Positions 1 through 8,877 of a stretch of 64,000 nt of DNA are shown one piece after another. The stretch's first letter is position 1; the number at the start of each line of letters is the position of its first letter. The position numbers and the translations under genes are program-made. Origin of the DNA: Aporhodopirellula rubra (GTDB lineage Bacteria; Planctomycetota; Planctomycetia; Pirellulales; Pirellulaceae); NCBI RefSeq assembly GCF_014192335.1, contig NZ_JACHXU010000016.1, positions 1 to 64,000 of the forward strand. The letters are read 5' to 3'. The notes beneath the pieces were generated by a model, which saw only the letters and a list, made by a program, of their open reading frames with translations, did not search any database and was not told the origin of the DNA.

Positions 1-43
1 AGCCCTGGCGAGACCCGAATCAGAAACCAGCTGAAAATGCTTT

Positions 44-86
44 CCCACCTCCTGGAGCTCGCCTACGGCGAGCTCCAGGAGGTGGG
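44..86. repeat. Perfect 20-bp inverted repeat (hairpin)
   Basis: Positions 44-63 and 67-86 are exact reverse complements with a 3-nt loop (tac). The arms are GC-rich. There is no T-tract on either side, so it is not a standard rho-independent terminator. It could be a REP/BIME-type palindrome, a transcript-end hairpin for a gene lying to the left, or a protein site. Seen directly; the role is unknown. Confidence 0.75.
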
Positions 87-232
87 GCTTGTTGCCCACT
101 CAAACCCGATCACTTACGTTTTTACTAGAGAGACCATCACGAGTTTCAACAACGAATGGGACATACCCCTGGAACGTCTTACCCAAACGTCCCCACCAGA
201 TACGAACCGAAAATATCGAAACGAGTGGGCAG

Positions 233-540
233 CTAATCGGATTCGCCGTTGCCCGTCTCTTCGTCCACAAGCTCAATCACCATTTCCAGTTCTATCGTCA
301 CGTCCCCTGGCTCATCGTCTTCCTCTGCATAGACCCAAGGAAGGGCAGACTCAAATTCGATTAGGTCAAAAAGGAAGTCATCCATCAGAACTACCAGAAG
401 AGACAGAGAACGGCCCCACTCATCTTCCCGCCGTCGTCAGAATCATCGGGCTGAGAAATGTCACGAACTACCTGATTTTTTTCTTTTACTTTGCCCGAAC
501 CGAGACACTTGGGCGACACGCGACAGAAGAAACATGCAAT
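233..540 (-). pseudogene. Possible small frameshifted gene
   Basis: Two overlapping minus-strand frames each carry protein-like text. The downstream frame has an ATG at 385, stops at 233 and gives a 50-residue acidic segment (starts MDDFLFDLIEFESALPWV, ends NGESD). It stays open upstream of that ATG to about 430. The other frame is open from 540 down to about 400 and contains CFFC, a later lone Cys and an acidic DDSDDGG stretch. Joining them near 430-440 would make one protein of about 95 residues with a possible Cys-rich metal site. No family is recognised. The frameshift reading is inference; the 50-aa ORF alone could also be the gene. Confidence 0.3.
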
Positions 541-720
541 TTAACCAGTGGAACAGAGCCAAGATGCTCCAACATGATTAGAACATGATTTTAGTCGATA
601 TCGATGGTGCCGAACAAACGAGTGGCGAATTGGTCGGCGTTGACCGATACGCTTTCTCCGAGATTACCGACTTTCGGAATGATTAAATGACAGCAGCAAA
701 AGAATCTGGTGAATTTAGGA

Positions 721-765
721 TCCAGTTCCTTTACTGGAGTGCAGGTTCGATTCCTGTCGGCCCTA
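721..765 (+). other. Orphan 3' part of a tRNA (no 5' half)
   Basis: 741-757 folds as a T-arm (gcagg, loop ttcgatt, cctgt, one G-U pair). It is followed by a 7-nt acceptor strand cggccct and an A discriminator at 765. A hairpin just before it (tccag/ctgga, 721-738) resembles a long variable arm of the Ser/Leu class. The matching 5' acceptor strand agggccg is not found within 160 nt upstream, so no complete tRNA can be drawn. It may be a scar of a duplicated tRNA 3' end left by integration. Tentative. Confidence 0.35.
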
Positions 766-805
766 CTTTTCTTTGTCAATCGCATGCCGTTGATCGGCAC
801 GCGTC

Positions 806-2368
806 TTAAACAATCACGTCGGCCAGCGTTTGTTCGCCGGCGGCGTTGCGTTCGGCGAGCTTCAGATTCGCGAGCGTTTTCCATGCTCGATGACTGTTCG
901 TCGGACGGGCCTGATGAGCCAATTTCAGAACATCTGAAATCAAGATTCGCTCCGCCGGCCTCGCGAGCGTCAGCCGATCTTCTTCGCCGGCGCTGCCGGG
1001 TACTCGCCACAGACAACCGCCACTGATCAGATGGTTCTCCATCTCGTGGACGACTCGGCTGCTGAGCCCCAACCGCTCGGCCAACTCCTGCCGACCGATC
1101 GCGTTACCTTCACTGAACGCACTGGCCACCTCGGTCATGATCGGCAACATCCAATCCGGATCACCCGCGGGCAAGGCGTCGCCTTCATCGAGTTTGCGGT
1201 TGAGCCGCCGGCCGCGCATCGTTTGTGTCGTGTAAGTCAAAATCAGCCCGAACAAGACGATCAGCCAGGTTACGTAGATCCAAAACAGAAACAGTGGGAT
1301 CAAACCGAGCGAACCGTACAACGCCGAATAGGGCACCGCCTTGCTGACGTAGATTTGGAATCCGTATTTTGCAAACTCCCACAATACTGCTCCAACCGCC
1401 GATCCGATCGCGGCCGCACGCAGCGAAACGTGAGTGTTAGGCATCAAGGCGTATAGCAAAAACAACAACACCCAACCGGCGAGCAGCGACAACGCATGCT
1501 GCAAAATCCATGTCGGTCGAGAGCCAGCGCCGATCGTATTGAACCAATCGACGACCTGTCCGGACATGTACAAACTCAACGCCAGCAGACCACTGCCGAG
1601 CGTGATGATCGACCAATGAATGGCTAGCCGGATATGAATCGGACGCTGACTCGGGGCATCGTAAATGATGTTAAACAGATGCTCCGTTGCGTCCGCGAGC
1701 GCGACGGCGGCATACAAAAACAGCAACAACCCAAACACACCGATTGACGCAAAATCCAGTGTGGCGATTTGCGACGTCACATCGTGCAACGTCCTGCGGA
1801 TACTCGCACGAGCTTCCATCGCGGTCGCCGCCTCTCCCGCTTTTTGCTCCACGGCGTCGACTAACGCCTCGTCCACCTCTTCCGTCGTGACGATATCCCC
1901 GCGGCCGCCGGACTCTGATTCCTGACCCAAATCGAGAGGATCGCCAGACGGCTCGTTCGATGAACCCGAACGACCACCCCCGGCAAGCGTCTCGGCGATC
2001 CGCCGCTCGGACTCCGCCTTCGCCTCTGCGGTTTCGTTCTCGATCTCCTCCGCTTGATCATGCAGATATTGAATCGGGATTTCGGGAACGCCGAAGAATG
2101 AATAAAGCTGATTCTCTACCCGCGACTGAACGTCTTCGAGCCCGCCGACAACTCGAAACATGACCAACCCGAGAACGACGACTGGGATCAACGAGAAGAT
2201 CGTCCGATAGGTCAATTCCGCTGCCATACCTTCGGCCCGATGGCGTTCGAGCTGGCGACCACAGTAAACGACCAACTCCCATGCGTAACGAAGTTGATGC
2301 TGCCGCTTAGAGAGTTCTTCGCGTGGTCGACGGATCGCGTCAGACAGATAGGTCAGCCATTTAGCCAA
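806..2368 (-). CDS. YihY/BrkB-family inner-membrane protein with C-terminal winged-helix-like domain
   Basis: About 520 residues, in the YihY/virulence factor BrkB (UPF0761) family. The N-terminal half has the family opening (AELTYRTIFSLIPVVVLGL) and further membrane segments. A long acidic, Glu/Ala-rich insertion of roughly 90 residues separates TM1 from the next helices. The last ~100 residues (AIGRQELAERLGLSSRVV) look like a winged helix. The frame is open to 2464, but the extra N-terminus would lie inside the dehydrogenase gene. A TTG at 2368, just before the conserved region and overlapping that gene's stop at 2361 by 8 nt, is the more likely start. Probably co-transcribed with the dehydrogenase. 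Transport substrate unknown. Confidence 0.8.
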   Translation of the reverse strand: MAKWLTYLSDAIRRPREELSKRQHQLRYAWELVVYCGRQLERHRAEGMAAELTYRTIFSLIPVVVLGLVMFRVVGGLEDVQSRVENQLYSFFGVPEIPIQYLHDQAEEIENETAEAKAESERRIAETLAGGGRSGSSNEPSGDPLDLGQESESGGRGDIVTTEEVDEALVDAVEQKAGEAATAMEARASIRRTLHDVTSQIATLDFASIGVFGLLLFLYAAVALADATEHLFNIIYDAPSQRPIHIRLAIHWSIITLGSGLLALSLYMSGQVVDWFNTIGAGSRPTWILQHALSLLAGWVLLFLLYALMPNTHVSLRAAAIGSAVGAVLWEFAKYGFQIYVSKAVPYSALYGSLGLIPLFLFWIYVTWLIVLFGLILTYTTQTMRGRRLNRKLDEGDALPAGDPDWMLPIMTEVASAFSEGNAIGRQELAERLGLSSRVVHEMENHLISGGCLWRVPGSAGEEDRLTLARPAERILISDVLKLAHQARPTNSHRAWKTLANLKLAERNAAGEQTLADVIV

Positions 2369-3344
2369 GTGGCACCTCGCATCGCAGCGGCCGACCGGCC
2401 ACGCCGGCGAGCACGTTGTCCACCGCGATCTCCGCCATCCCACATCGACTGGTATCCGTGGCACTGCCGATATGCGGCAGAATGATTACCCTCGGAAGAC
2501 CGACCAAGGGATGCGATGGCGGCAGCGGCTCGGGCGTCGTCACATCCAAACCGGCCGCAAAGATTCGGCCGCCCTTAATCGCATCGACGAGAGCATCCTG
2601 ATCGATAATCTCTCCCCGCGCCGTGTTCACCAGAACCGCCGTTGACTTCATTTTCGATAGTGCCGCAGCGTCGATCAGATTCCGAGTGTCGTCTGTCAGG
2701 GCAACGTGAATCGAAACGAAATCACTCTCGGCGAGCAACTCATCCAGATCCACTCGACGCCCTCGGAGTGACTCGTCGACATCGGCCTGATCCGATCGCG
2801 ACGTGTACAACAACTTCATATTCCACCCCCGAACCATCCGCTCAGCAAACGCTTTCCCGATCCGGCCCATGCCGACGACGCCGACAGTTTTCCCTTCAGG
2901 CTCAACGCCGAGCAAGGCCGACGGCTTCCACGCTCCCCAACGGCCTTCACGCACCTCGGCAGCCCCCTCTTCAACCCGCCGAGCCGCAGCCAGGAGCAAC
3001 GTCACCGCGAGATCGGCAGTTGCACCGGTCAACACGTCCGGCGTATTGCCCACGCAGACCCCGTGCTCGCGGGCGGCCTTCAAATCGATGTTGTTAAAGC
3101 CGACGGCGTAGTTGCTGACGACCTTCAATTGCGGTCCAGCGGCCTTGATCACCGTTTCGTCGATTCGATCGCTCAACATGGTCAAAAGTCCATCGCAGCC
3201 GGCGACGTTCTCGAGCAGCTGCTCAGGTGTCGGCGGCAACTCATCCGGCCAAATCGACACGTCATGTGCCTCGCGGAGACGATCCAGTGCAGCGCCGGGA
3301 ATCTTGCGAGTAACGAAAATACGACTACGGGTGGGCTCACTCAT
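2361..3344 (-). CDS. D-isomer-specific 2-hydroxyacid dehydrogenase (glyoxylate/hydroxypyruvate reductase-like)
   Basis: 327 residues, the usual length for this soluble NAD(P)H enzyme family. The nucleotide-binding motif GMGRIG is at 158-163. The catalytic Arg is in NTARGE (R243), Glu in TPEP (E272) and His in LPHIGSAT (H291). Spacing and sequence are closest to the GRHPR/GyaR branch that reduces glyoxylate or hydroxypyruvate, but the substrate cannot be fixed from sequence alone. The start ATG gives MSEPTRSRIFVTR, normal for the family. The stop overlaps the downstream YihY-family gene, which suggests one transcript. Confidence 0.85.
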   Translation of the reverse strand: MSEPTRSRIFVTRKIPGAALDRLREAHDVSIWPDELPPTPEQLLENVAGCDGLLTMLSDRIDETVIKAAGPQLKVVSNYAVGFNNIDLKAAREHGVCVGNTPDVLTGATADLAVTLLLAAARRVEEGAAEVREGRWGAWKPSALLGVEPEGKTVGVVGMGRIGKAFAERMVRGWNMKLLYTSRSDQADVDESLRGRRVDLDELLAESDFVSIHVALTDDTRNLIDAAALSKMKSTAVLVNTARGEIIDQDALVDAIKGGRIFAAGLDVTTPEPLPPSHPLVGLPRVIILPHIGSATDTSRCGMAEIAVDNVLAGVAGRPLRCEVPLG

Positions 3345-3570
3345 ACTTTTTTCAATCTATTTATTTTTGGCGTCGTGTCGTCTCGAGGTGCCTCAACTCA
3401 ACGCATCCTCGTGACAAAGCGCCAGATTTACCTAGGTTTGGCCTTCGCTGCAGTTGCCGGTACCGCCATAATTACTACGTGAGGCTCTCATCGGACGAAA
3501 GATGATACGATGCGCCAATGCGTCGTCCCATCAAGACGAAACAACACGAACCACTATGCGAGAATACAGG

Positions 3571-5382
3571 ATGAATCGAGAAAACATCATAACGGAGTCC
3601 AACCAACACCACGACCGAACCAAGGTCGTTCATTCCTGCACGGTCGCACTAGAGCCTGTTCGTCCCGCAACGCTTCGCGGGTTCTCGCGATTTCTGTTCG
3701 CCGGTGCTGTTTGCGGCCTGCTGATGGGCACCAATGCGACCGCCCAGGACTCGCCGGTCCCCGCTCCGCCACCGATCAACGCCCAAATCGATCCGGGCCA
3801 AGCCGACCTCGACGAAGCCGTTCTAAAGCGAATCGACGCCGAATCCAACCGCGACCTCGAAGCTGTCGCCGCGTTGATCGAGTCCGCTCTCGCCAAGGGC
3901 CTCAGCGATGAAAACGACGCGTTCGCTCGCAAAATGCTAGGCAGCGTCCAATTGCAGCGAGGACAAGGACTCGCCGCAGCCATCATCCGCCTGCGAGGCC
4001 GACAACAACTCCAGGCTCGCACCGAAGCCGCCGAAGCTCTCGCCGATGCGGTCAAACATGATCCCGAATTGGCCGAAGCACACATGTTGATCGCTCAACT
4101 GAACCTGCTTCCCGATGGTGACATGGAACAAATCAAAAAGTCCACCACCGCCGCGATCGAACTTTACGAAGACAACCCGGCTGAACAGAGCAAGGCGTAT
4201 CTCCTGCGAGCGGTCACTCAAGACGACGTCGACAAAAAACTCGAAGACCTCAACGCCGCCATCAAAGCCGACCCTCGAAACACGGGCGCGCTCCGCGAAC
4301 GTGCCGGTGCCCAACTGCAGAGCGGTGACGTAGACGGAGCAGTCAAAGACTTGCAAGCCGTTCTCGAACTCGACCCCACCAATCAACAAATCGCACAAGC
4401 AACCGTACAACAGCTCGTTGATTTGGACCGCGCCGATGAAGCCGTCGAACTGCTCGGCAAGACAATCGCCGCCAACCCGAGCGAAGGACTTTACCGCCTC
4501 CGAGCGATTCTCTATCGCATGCTCGGTAAAGAAGACGAAGCGTTCGCGGACTTGAACAAAGCTCTCGCGATGCAACCACAGGATCCGATTTCGCTTCTTC
4601 AGCGAGCTGAGATCGCCCTGGGTCGCGACGACGTCAAATCCGCCAAACGCGACCTCAAAGCCGCCACCGATATCGCACCACAGGTAGAACAAATTGACCA
4701 AGCGATCATCGTGCGTTGCTTCATCGCGATCGAAGAAGGCCGTATGGCCGACGCGATTAACGACATGCAGATCCTGATCGAACGCAACCCCAACGACACG
4801 TTCCGCCAACTACAACTCGCGAGCCTTTACCTCCAAGACGACCGGCCTCGTAAGGCAATCGAAACACTGACCGGTGTCCTCGAAACCGAACCGAACAACG
4901 CCGCCGTTTTGCGTTCGCGGGCCGACGCCTACCTCGCCGTTGGCGAACACCTCAACGCAATCGCCGACTATGAGAAGGCTCTTAAAACGCTAGGGAACGA
5001 GGACGACGAAGAGAACAAAAAGATTCTCTCCGGAATCCTGAACAACCTAGCCTGGGTGCTCGCAACATCACCCCAAGATGGAGTCCGTAACGGCAAACGT
5101 TCCGTCGAACTGGGCCTGCGAGCAGTCGAGCTGACCGAAGAAAGCGAAGCTCACATTCTTAGCACGCTCGCGGCCGGCTATGCCGAAATGGGCGACTTCG
5201 AAAACGCGATCCTGTGGAGCGAGAAGGCGGTCAAACAAGGCGGTATCGAAGACAACGAGCAACTCGACCAACTCAAGGAAGAACTCGAATCCTATCGCAA
5301 GAATGAGCCTTGGCGAGAGAAACAAGAAACCGAGGAAAACCAACTCCCGATTCTGTCGCCCGAAGACCTTATCGACACCTGA
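3571..5382 (+). CDS. Secreted tetratricopeptide-repeat protein
   Basis: About 603 residues from this ATG; in-frame ATGs at 3502 and 3556 would add a basic leader. A hydrophobic segment (FLFAGAVCGLLMGT) ending in NATA-Q near residue 58 looks like a signal peptide with a long n-region. The rest is alpha-helical, with repeated TPR signatures (ADPRNTGALRERAGAQL, NAAVLRSRADAYLAVGEH) and a C-terminal SEL1/TPR-like block (NNLAWVLATSPQDGVRNG) that is common in planctomycete TPR proteins. Likely a periplasmic or surface scaffold. No catalytic domain is visible and partners are unknown. Confidence 0.75.
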   Translation: MNRENIITESNQHHDRTKVVHSCTVALEPVRPATLRGFSRFLFAGAVCGLLMGTNATAQDSPVPAPPPINAQIDPGQADLDEAVLKRIDAESNRDLEAVAALIESALAKGLSDENDAFARKMLGSVQLQRGQGLAAAIIRLRGRQQLQARTEAAEALADAVKHDPELAEAHMLIAQLNLLPDGDMEQIKKSTTAAIELYEDNPAEQSKAYLLRAVTQDDVDKKLEDLNAAIKADPRNTGALRERAGAQLQSGDVDGAVKDLQAVLELDPTNQQIAQATVQQLVDLDRADEAVELLGKTIAANPSEGLYRLRAILYRMLGKEDEAFADLNKALAMQPQDPISLLQRAEIALGRDDVKSAKRDLKAATDIAPQVEQIDQAIIVRCFIAIEEGRMADAINDMQILIERNPNDTFRQLQLASLYLQDDRPRKAIETLTGVLETEPNNAAVLRSRADAYLAVGEHLNAIADYEKALKTLGNEDDEENKKILSGILNNLAWVLATSPQDGVRNGKRSVELGLRAVELTEESEAHILSTLAAGYAEMGDFENAILWSEKAVKQGGIEDNEQLDQLKEELESYRKNEPWREKQETEENQLPILSPEDLIDT

Positions 5383-5405
5383 GCATCAAGCTCGATTGTT
5401 CTCTG

Positions 5406-5816
5406 TTAAACCCGTTTGCGCTTACGCGTAGACGGGTCATCAACGGCATAGGCGGCAATCTCAAACGGATTGCCGCGATAGCCGTCCCGGCCGATCGCGT
5501 ACAGCAACAGCGATATCCCGAGATAAGCGGGTAAGAAGAACGGCCCCCAACAGGCATATTGGTGCACGTGAACGCGTTCGTGCGCTCGCGTTATCTCAAG
5601 CACACCGCGATCGCGGCCCAGCACCACGTGCCCCAGCGTCATCGCCAACGCAGGCACAAACATTCGCGCCAATGCCGCGGCAACCCTCGGCCCATGAATT
5701 TCGAGCACGCCATCAACCCGCTCGAATCGTCCACCGAGCAACAACCCGATCGCAATCCCCAACAACGTATTCGGCCCCGCCCAAACATAGCCGAACCATC
5801 GCAACAGAACCTTCAT
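5406..5816 (-). CDS. Small membrane protein with an HExxH motif
   Basis: 136 residues from the ATG giving MKVLLRWFGYVW; the open frame runs to 5948 but would overlap the pyk 3' end. It has a hydrophobic N-terminal segment (NTLLGIAIGLLLGG), a middle helix, HERVHVHQY (an HExxH zinc-protease-type motif followed by another His) and a C-terminal membrane segment (FFLPAYLGISLLLYA). Such short proteins are common next to housekeeping genes in planctomycetes and are usually left as hypothetical. Metal binding or protease activity is inferred from the motif only. Confidence 0.65.
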   Translation of the reverse strand: MKVLLRWFGYVWAGPNTLLGIAIGLLLGGRFERVDGVLEIHGPRVAAALARMFVPALAMTLGHVVLGRDRGVLEITRAHERVHVHQYACWGPFFLPAYLGISLLLYAIGRDGYRGNPFEIAAYAVDDPSTRKRKRV

Positions 5817-5854
5817 GAATTCGATACCCTTTCGATATCGATCCATTGTACGGT

Positions 5855-7360
5855 TTAAGGGACCTGCCGGAGTTGCAACGTATCGACAATCTTGTCGTCG
5901 GCCAACGCGTTCGTAATCACACCGAGCCACATGCCCGATGGACACCACTGGTTGTTCCGCAATCTTTCGAGGGCGTTGCGGATTGTCACGTCAGGGTCGT
6001 CCGAAAACGGCATGTAGAACGGCTCAACGCCCCACGGCAACAACATCTGCCGAAACGTGGACTCAACGTCCGTGAACGCAAAAATCGGAATTCCCCGTGG
6101 ACGAAGTGCCCCGAGCACATACGCCAAAAATCCGCTGCGGGTGAAGACAACAATACCGGACTGGCCGAGATCCTGTGCCAAAATCGCAGACGAGCGGAGC
6201 ATCTTGTCTTTCGGCGCACGTAAATGGATGCGCGAATTCAATTGGCTGCTCACCGTCGGTTCCGTACTCAGCAAAATGCTCTTGAGCACCTCCACGGATT
6301 CAACGGGATAGTTCCCCGTGGTGGTTTCGCCCGACAACATAACCGCATCGGCTTGCTCACGGACGGCATTACAAACGTCCGAAATTTCCGCCCGCGTCGG
6401 TATCGGTGATTCAATCATCGACTCGAGCAAATGCGTCGCGATAATGACCGGCTTCCCTTCCGCCTGACATGCCTGCACCAACTCGGTTTGCACCAAAGGC
6501 AGCCTGTGGAAGTCAATTTCGATGCCGAGGTCACCGCGAGCGACCATGATCGCATCGGCGGCACGAATGATGTCCTTCATATTGCGAACACCCGCCTGCT
6601 CCTCAATCTTCGCCACGATCCGCGCCGGCGAACCGAGTTGTTTAAGAAAAGATCGCAACGCTTCGACATCGTCCGCACGACGCACGAACGACAACGCGAC
6701 GAAATCGATCCCGGCCTCCACGCCCGCCCGCAAATCGTTCTGATCCTTCTCCGTCAATGCCGGCAACCGAACCTCCACACCCGGCAGATTAATATGCCGG
6801 CGAGACCCAAGCGTGCCCGGCGTCATCACTTCACACCGGACCGTGTACTCATCCTTCTTCAAGATACGCAGCCGCATCAAACCACTGTCGACCAGAACCG
6901 TTGCTCCGATTTCAACGTCTTGAGGCAACAACGGATAATTCACCGTAACGCTCGCACATTCCTCCGCCGCGACATCTTCTTCGCGAACGCATAAACGGAG
7001 GATGTCCCCTTTCTTGAGAACGAGCGGCGTGTCGACCGCGCCCGTCCGAATTTCGGGGCCTTTCACGTCGATCATCATCGCGACATGCCGGCCCACTTCC
7101 TCCGAAACACGCCGCACGCGTCCGATGATCTCTTTCACCCATTCACCGGTGCCATGCGCCATGTTGAGTCGCATCACATCAACACCGCTGCGTATCAACT
7201 GCGATAACATCTCTTCGGAATCAGTTGCCGGACCGATCGTGGCAATGATTTTCGTATGCCGATACGCCGACATCACAGCAGGCGAGGAAGATTTGTCAGG
7301 AGTTGAATTTGCCATGATTGGTGTTCCCGAGTCCATGGGTGTTGTCACGCGATTCGTCAT
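5855..7360 (-). CDS. pyk: Pyruvate kinase
   Basis: 501 residues. It converts phosphoenolpyruvate and ADP to pyruvate and ATP, the last step of glycolysis, in the cytosol. Family marks: TKIIATIGPA, the K+/substrate loop RLNMAHG (most family members have Ser where this has Ala), DVKGPEIRTG at 98-107, IVAKIEEQAGV with the catalytic Lys, MVARGDLG, and ADAVMLSGETTTGNYP. The C-terminal domain is complete. In-frame ATGs at 7360 and 7315 are both possible starts; the longer one is given. It is followed at once by the small HExxH gene (39 nt) on the same strand. Confidence 0.92.
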   Translation of the reverse strand: MTNRVTTPMDSGTPIMANSTPDKSSSPAVMSAYRHTKIIATIGPATDSEEMLSQLIRSGVDVMRLNMAHGTGEWVKEIIGRVRRVSEEVGRHVAMMIDVKGPEIRTGAVDTPLVLKKGDILRLCVREEDVAAEECASVTVNYPLLPQDVEIGATVLVDSGLMRLRILKKDEYTVRCEVMTPGTLGSRRHINLPGVEVRLPALTEKDQNDLRAGVEAGIDFVALSFVRRADDVEALRSFLKQLGSPARIVAKIEEQAGVRNMKDIIRAADAIMVARGDLGIEIDFHRLPLVQTELVQACQAEGKPVIIATHLLESMIESPIPTRAEISDVCNAVREQADAVMLSGETTTGNYPVESVEVLKSILLSTEPTVSSQLNSRIHLRAPKDKMLRSSAILAQDLGQSGIVVFTRSGFLAYVLGALRPRGIPIFAFTDVESTFRQMLLPWGVEPFYMPFSDDPDVTIRNALERLRNNQWCPSGMWLGVITNALADDKIVDTLQLRQVP

Positions 7361-7574
7361 TGCTTACCCGGTGGGTGAAGGAAGAATATTCTGAAACCCG
7401 CCTCCGCGACATCGAAGCCGACTTCGATGCGTCGATGATGTTATACCCCGAGTCCAGACACGCCCGCATCGATGACACGCTCAGCGACAAACGATGCTAC
7501 CGAGACCTACCGCATCGCCCGCTCACGGGACGATCCGCCCCGTTATCGCGCATCCATAGAATCACCGATGGCGG

Positions 7575-8696
7575 TCAACATTCCTCCTGCGAACCGTGCA
7601 GTTCGCGAGGGATGTATCGCCCTGGGCCATCGACGGTGTAGTGCTCCGCCAACGCAGCCTCGAAATCATCACGGGTCTTCAACCTCGGAAATGCGAGCCG
7701 CACTTGCTCGTATTGAGGATGGTTTTGCGAGTACTTGATACAGAATTTTCGCATCAACAGGGGTGCCCGCTCGACCGTATAGGTCTGCTCACACAAATCG
7801 AAGTGCTCTCGCATCACGGCGGCCTGCTCATGCAACGTCGGCGGTGGCAACAAAAGTTGACCGTTGGCCAAACGCCTCGCCTGATTGAAAATCCACGGGT
7901 TTCCAATCGCCCCACGGGCCACCGTCACCCCATCGACACCGGTCTGCTCCATCATGTTCAAACAGTCTTCGGCGGTAAACAAATCGCCGCTACCGAGAAT
8001 TTTAAATCCACGCCCACTGACGTGACGCGTCACCTCTCGCAAGAACTCCCACCGGCTCGGACCAATGTATCGCTGAACCACCGTCCGGCCGTGCACGGTC
8101 GCCGCCGCCAACCCCGCGTCCATCGCACCATCGAGAATCTGAAAAAACTGGTCCCGCGCCTCGGCACTGTCGTCGATCCCTCGTCGCATCTTCACGGTCA
8201 CCGGGATTTCGTCGGGCACGATGTCTCGCGTCCGCTTCAAAATCTCGATCGCCACCAACGGCTGTGATAAGTGGAACCCGCCGCGACAACGACCGAGCAC
8301 TTTCTTTACCGGACAGCCAAAGTTCACATCGATGATGTCAAAGCCCGCCTCGACGAGCTTCATCGCACCGAGCGAAAACTGCTCCGGCTCCGCCCCCATG
8401 AGCTGGCCGCCGACCGGATGCTCCTCCTCCGCGATGTCGAGGAAGTGTTTCGTCTTCTGCCGCTTCGTCAGCGACAACAGAAACTGATCCAGCATCACTT
8501 CGCAGACGCTGTAGCTCGCCCCGTGACGCCGCGCGATGACACGCATGGGCAAATCGCTGTAGCCGGACAAAGCCGCTTGCACCACCGGAAAACCGATCTC
8601 GACATTGCCGATCGTTAGCGGTGACAGACCACCCGATGTCTTGGTTTCCGAGGCATCGAGCGCTGCTGGTTCGTGCACATTCAATCGTGAATTCAT
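7575..8696 (-). CDS. tRNA-dihydrouridine synthase (DusB-like)
   Basis: 373 residues from the ATG giving MNSRLNVHEP; the frame is open to 8813, but that extension is basic and not family-like. A TIM-barrel FMN enzyme that reduces uridine to dihydrouridine in tRNA. Visible signatures: QAALSGYSDLPMR near the N-terminus, VNFGCPVKKVLGRCRGG with the conserved Cys at 128, the flavin-binding VKMRRGID, TVHGRTVVQRYIG, and GSGDLFTAEDC/VARGAIGNPWIF. The C-terminal helical tRNA-binding domain is present. The family is certain; assignment to DusB rather than another Dus class is by overall likeness. Confidence 0.88.
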   Translation of the reverse strand: MNSRLNVHEPAALDASETKTSGGLSPLTIGNVEIGFPVVQAALSGYSDLPMRVIARRHGASYSVCEVMLDQFLLSLTKRQKTKHFLDIAEEEHPVGGQLMGAEPEQFSLGAMKLVEAGFDIIDVNFGCPVKKVLGRCRGGFHLSQPLVAIEILKRTRDIVPDEIPVTVKMRRGIDDSAEARDQFFQILDGAMDAGLAAATVHGRTVVQRYIGPSRWEFLREVTRHVSGRGFKILGSGDLFTAEDCLNMMEQTGVDGVTVARGAIGNPWIFNQARRLANGQLLLPPPTLHEQAAVMREHFDLCEQTYTVERAPLLMRKFCIKYSQNHPQYEQVRLAFPRLKTRDDFEAALAEHYTVDGPGRYIPRELHGSQEEC

Positions 8697-8877
8697 GAAA
8701 AGTATCTTACCCCGATCCGATTTAAACCCAATGCGTCGTTTTACCAAGCCGCCAAAAAACGATCGAGGGGCACCGCGATCCCGACGCAATGACCACAAAC
8801 CTCGCATCGACACGGCCGCCCCGAGTAGAATCGCCCCACGAAAGCCGCCTATCGCTCACCCAACGTCCCAAATGTGA

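Noticed and set aside
37..588. Plus-strand 183-codon frame
   Set aside because: Low-complexity, no family likeness, starts inside the hairpin and covers the stronger minus-strand text at 233-540.
591..1016. Minus-strand 141-codon frame over the tRNA fragment
   Set aside because: Its centre is the antisense of the tRNA 3' fragment, and its far end overlaps the YihY-family gene (from 806) in another frame.
3937..4809. 290-codon antisense frame in the TPR gene
   Set aside because: Shadow of GC-rich third codon positions in the TPR gene; no family likeness or start signal.
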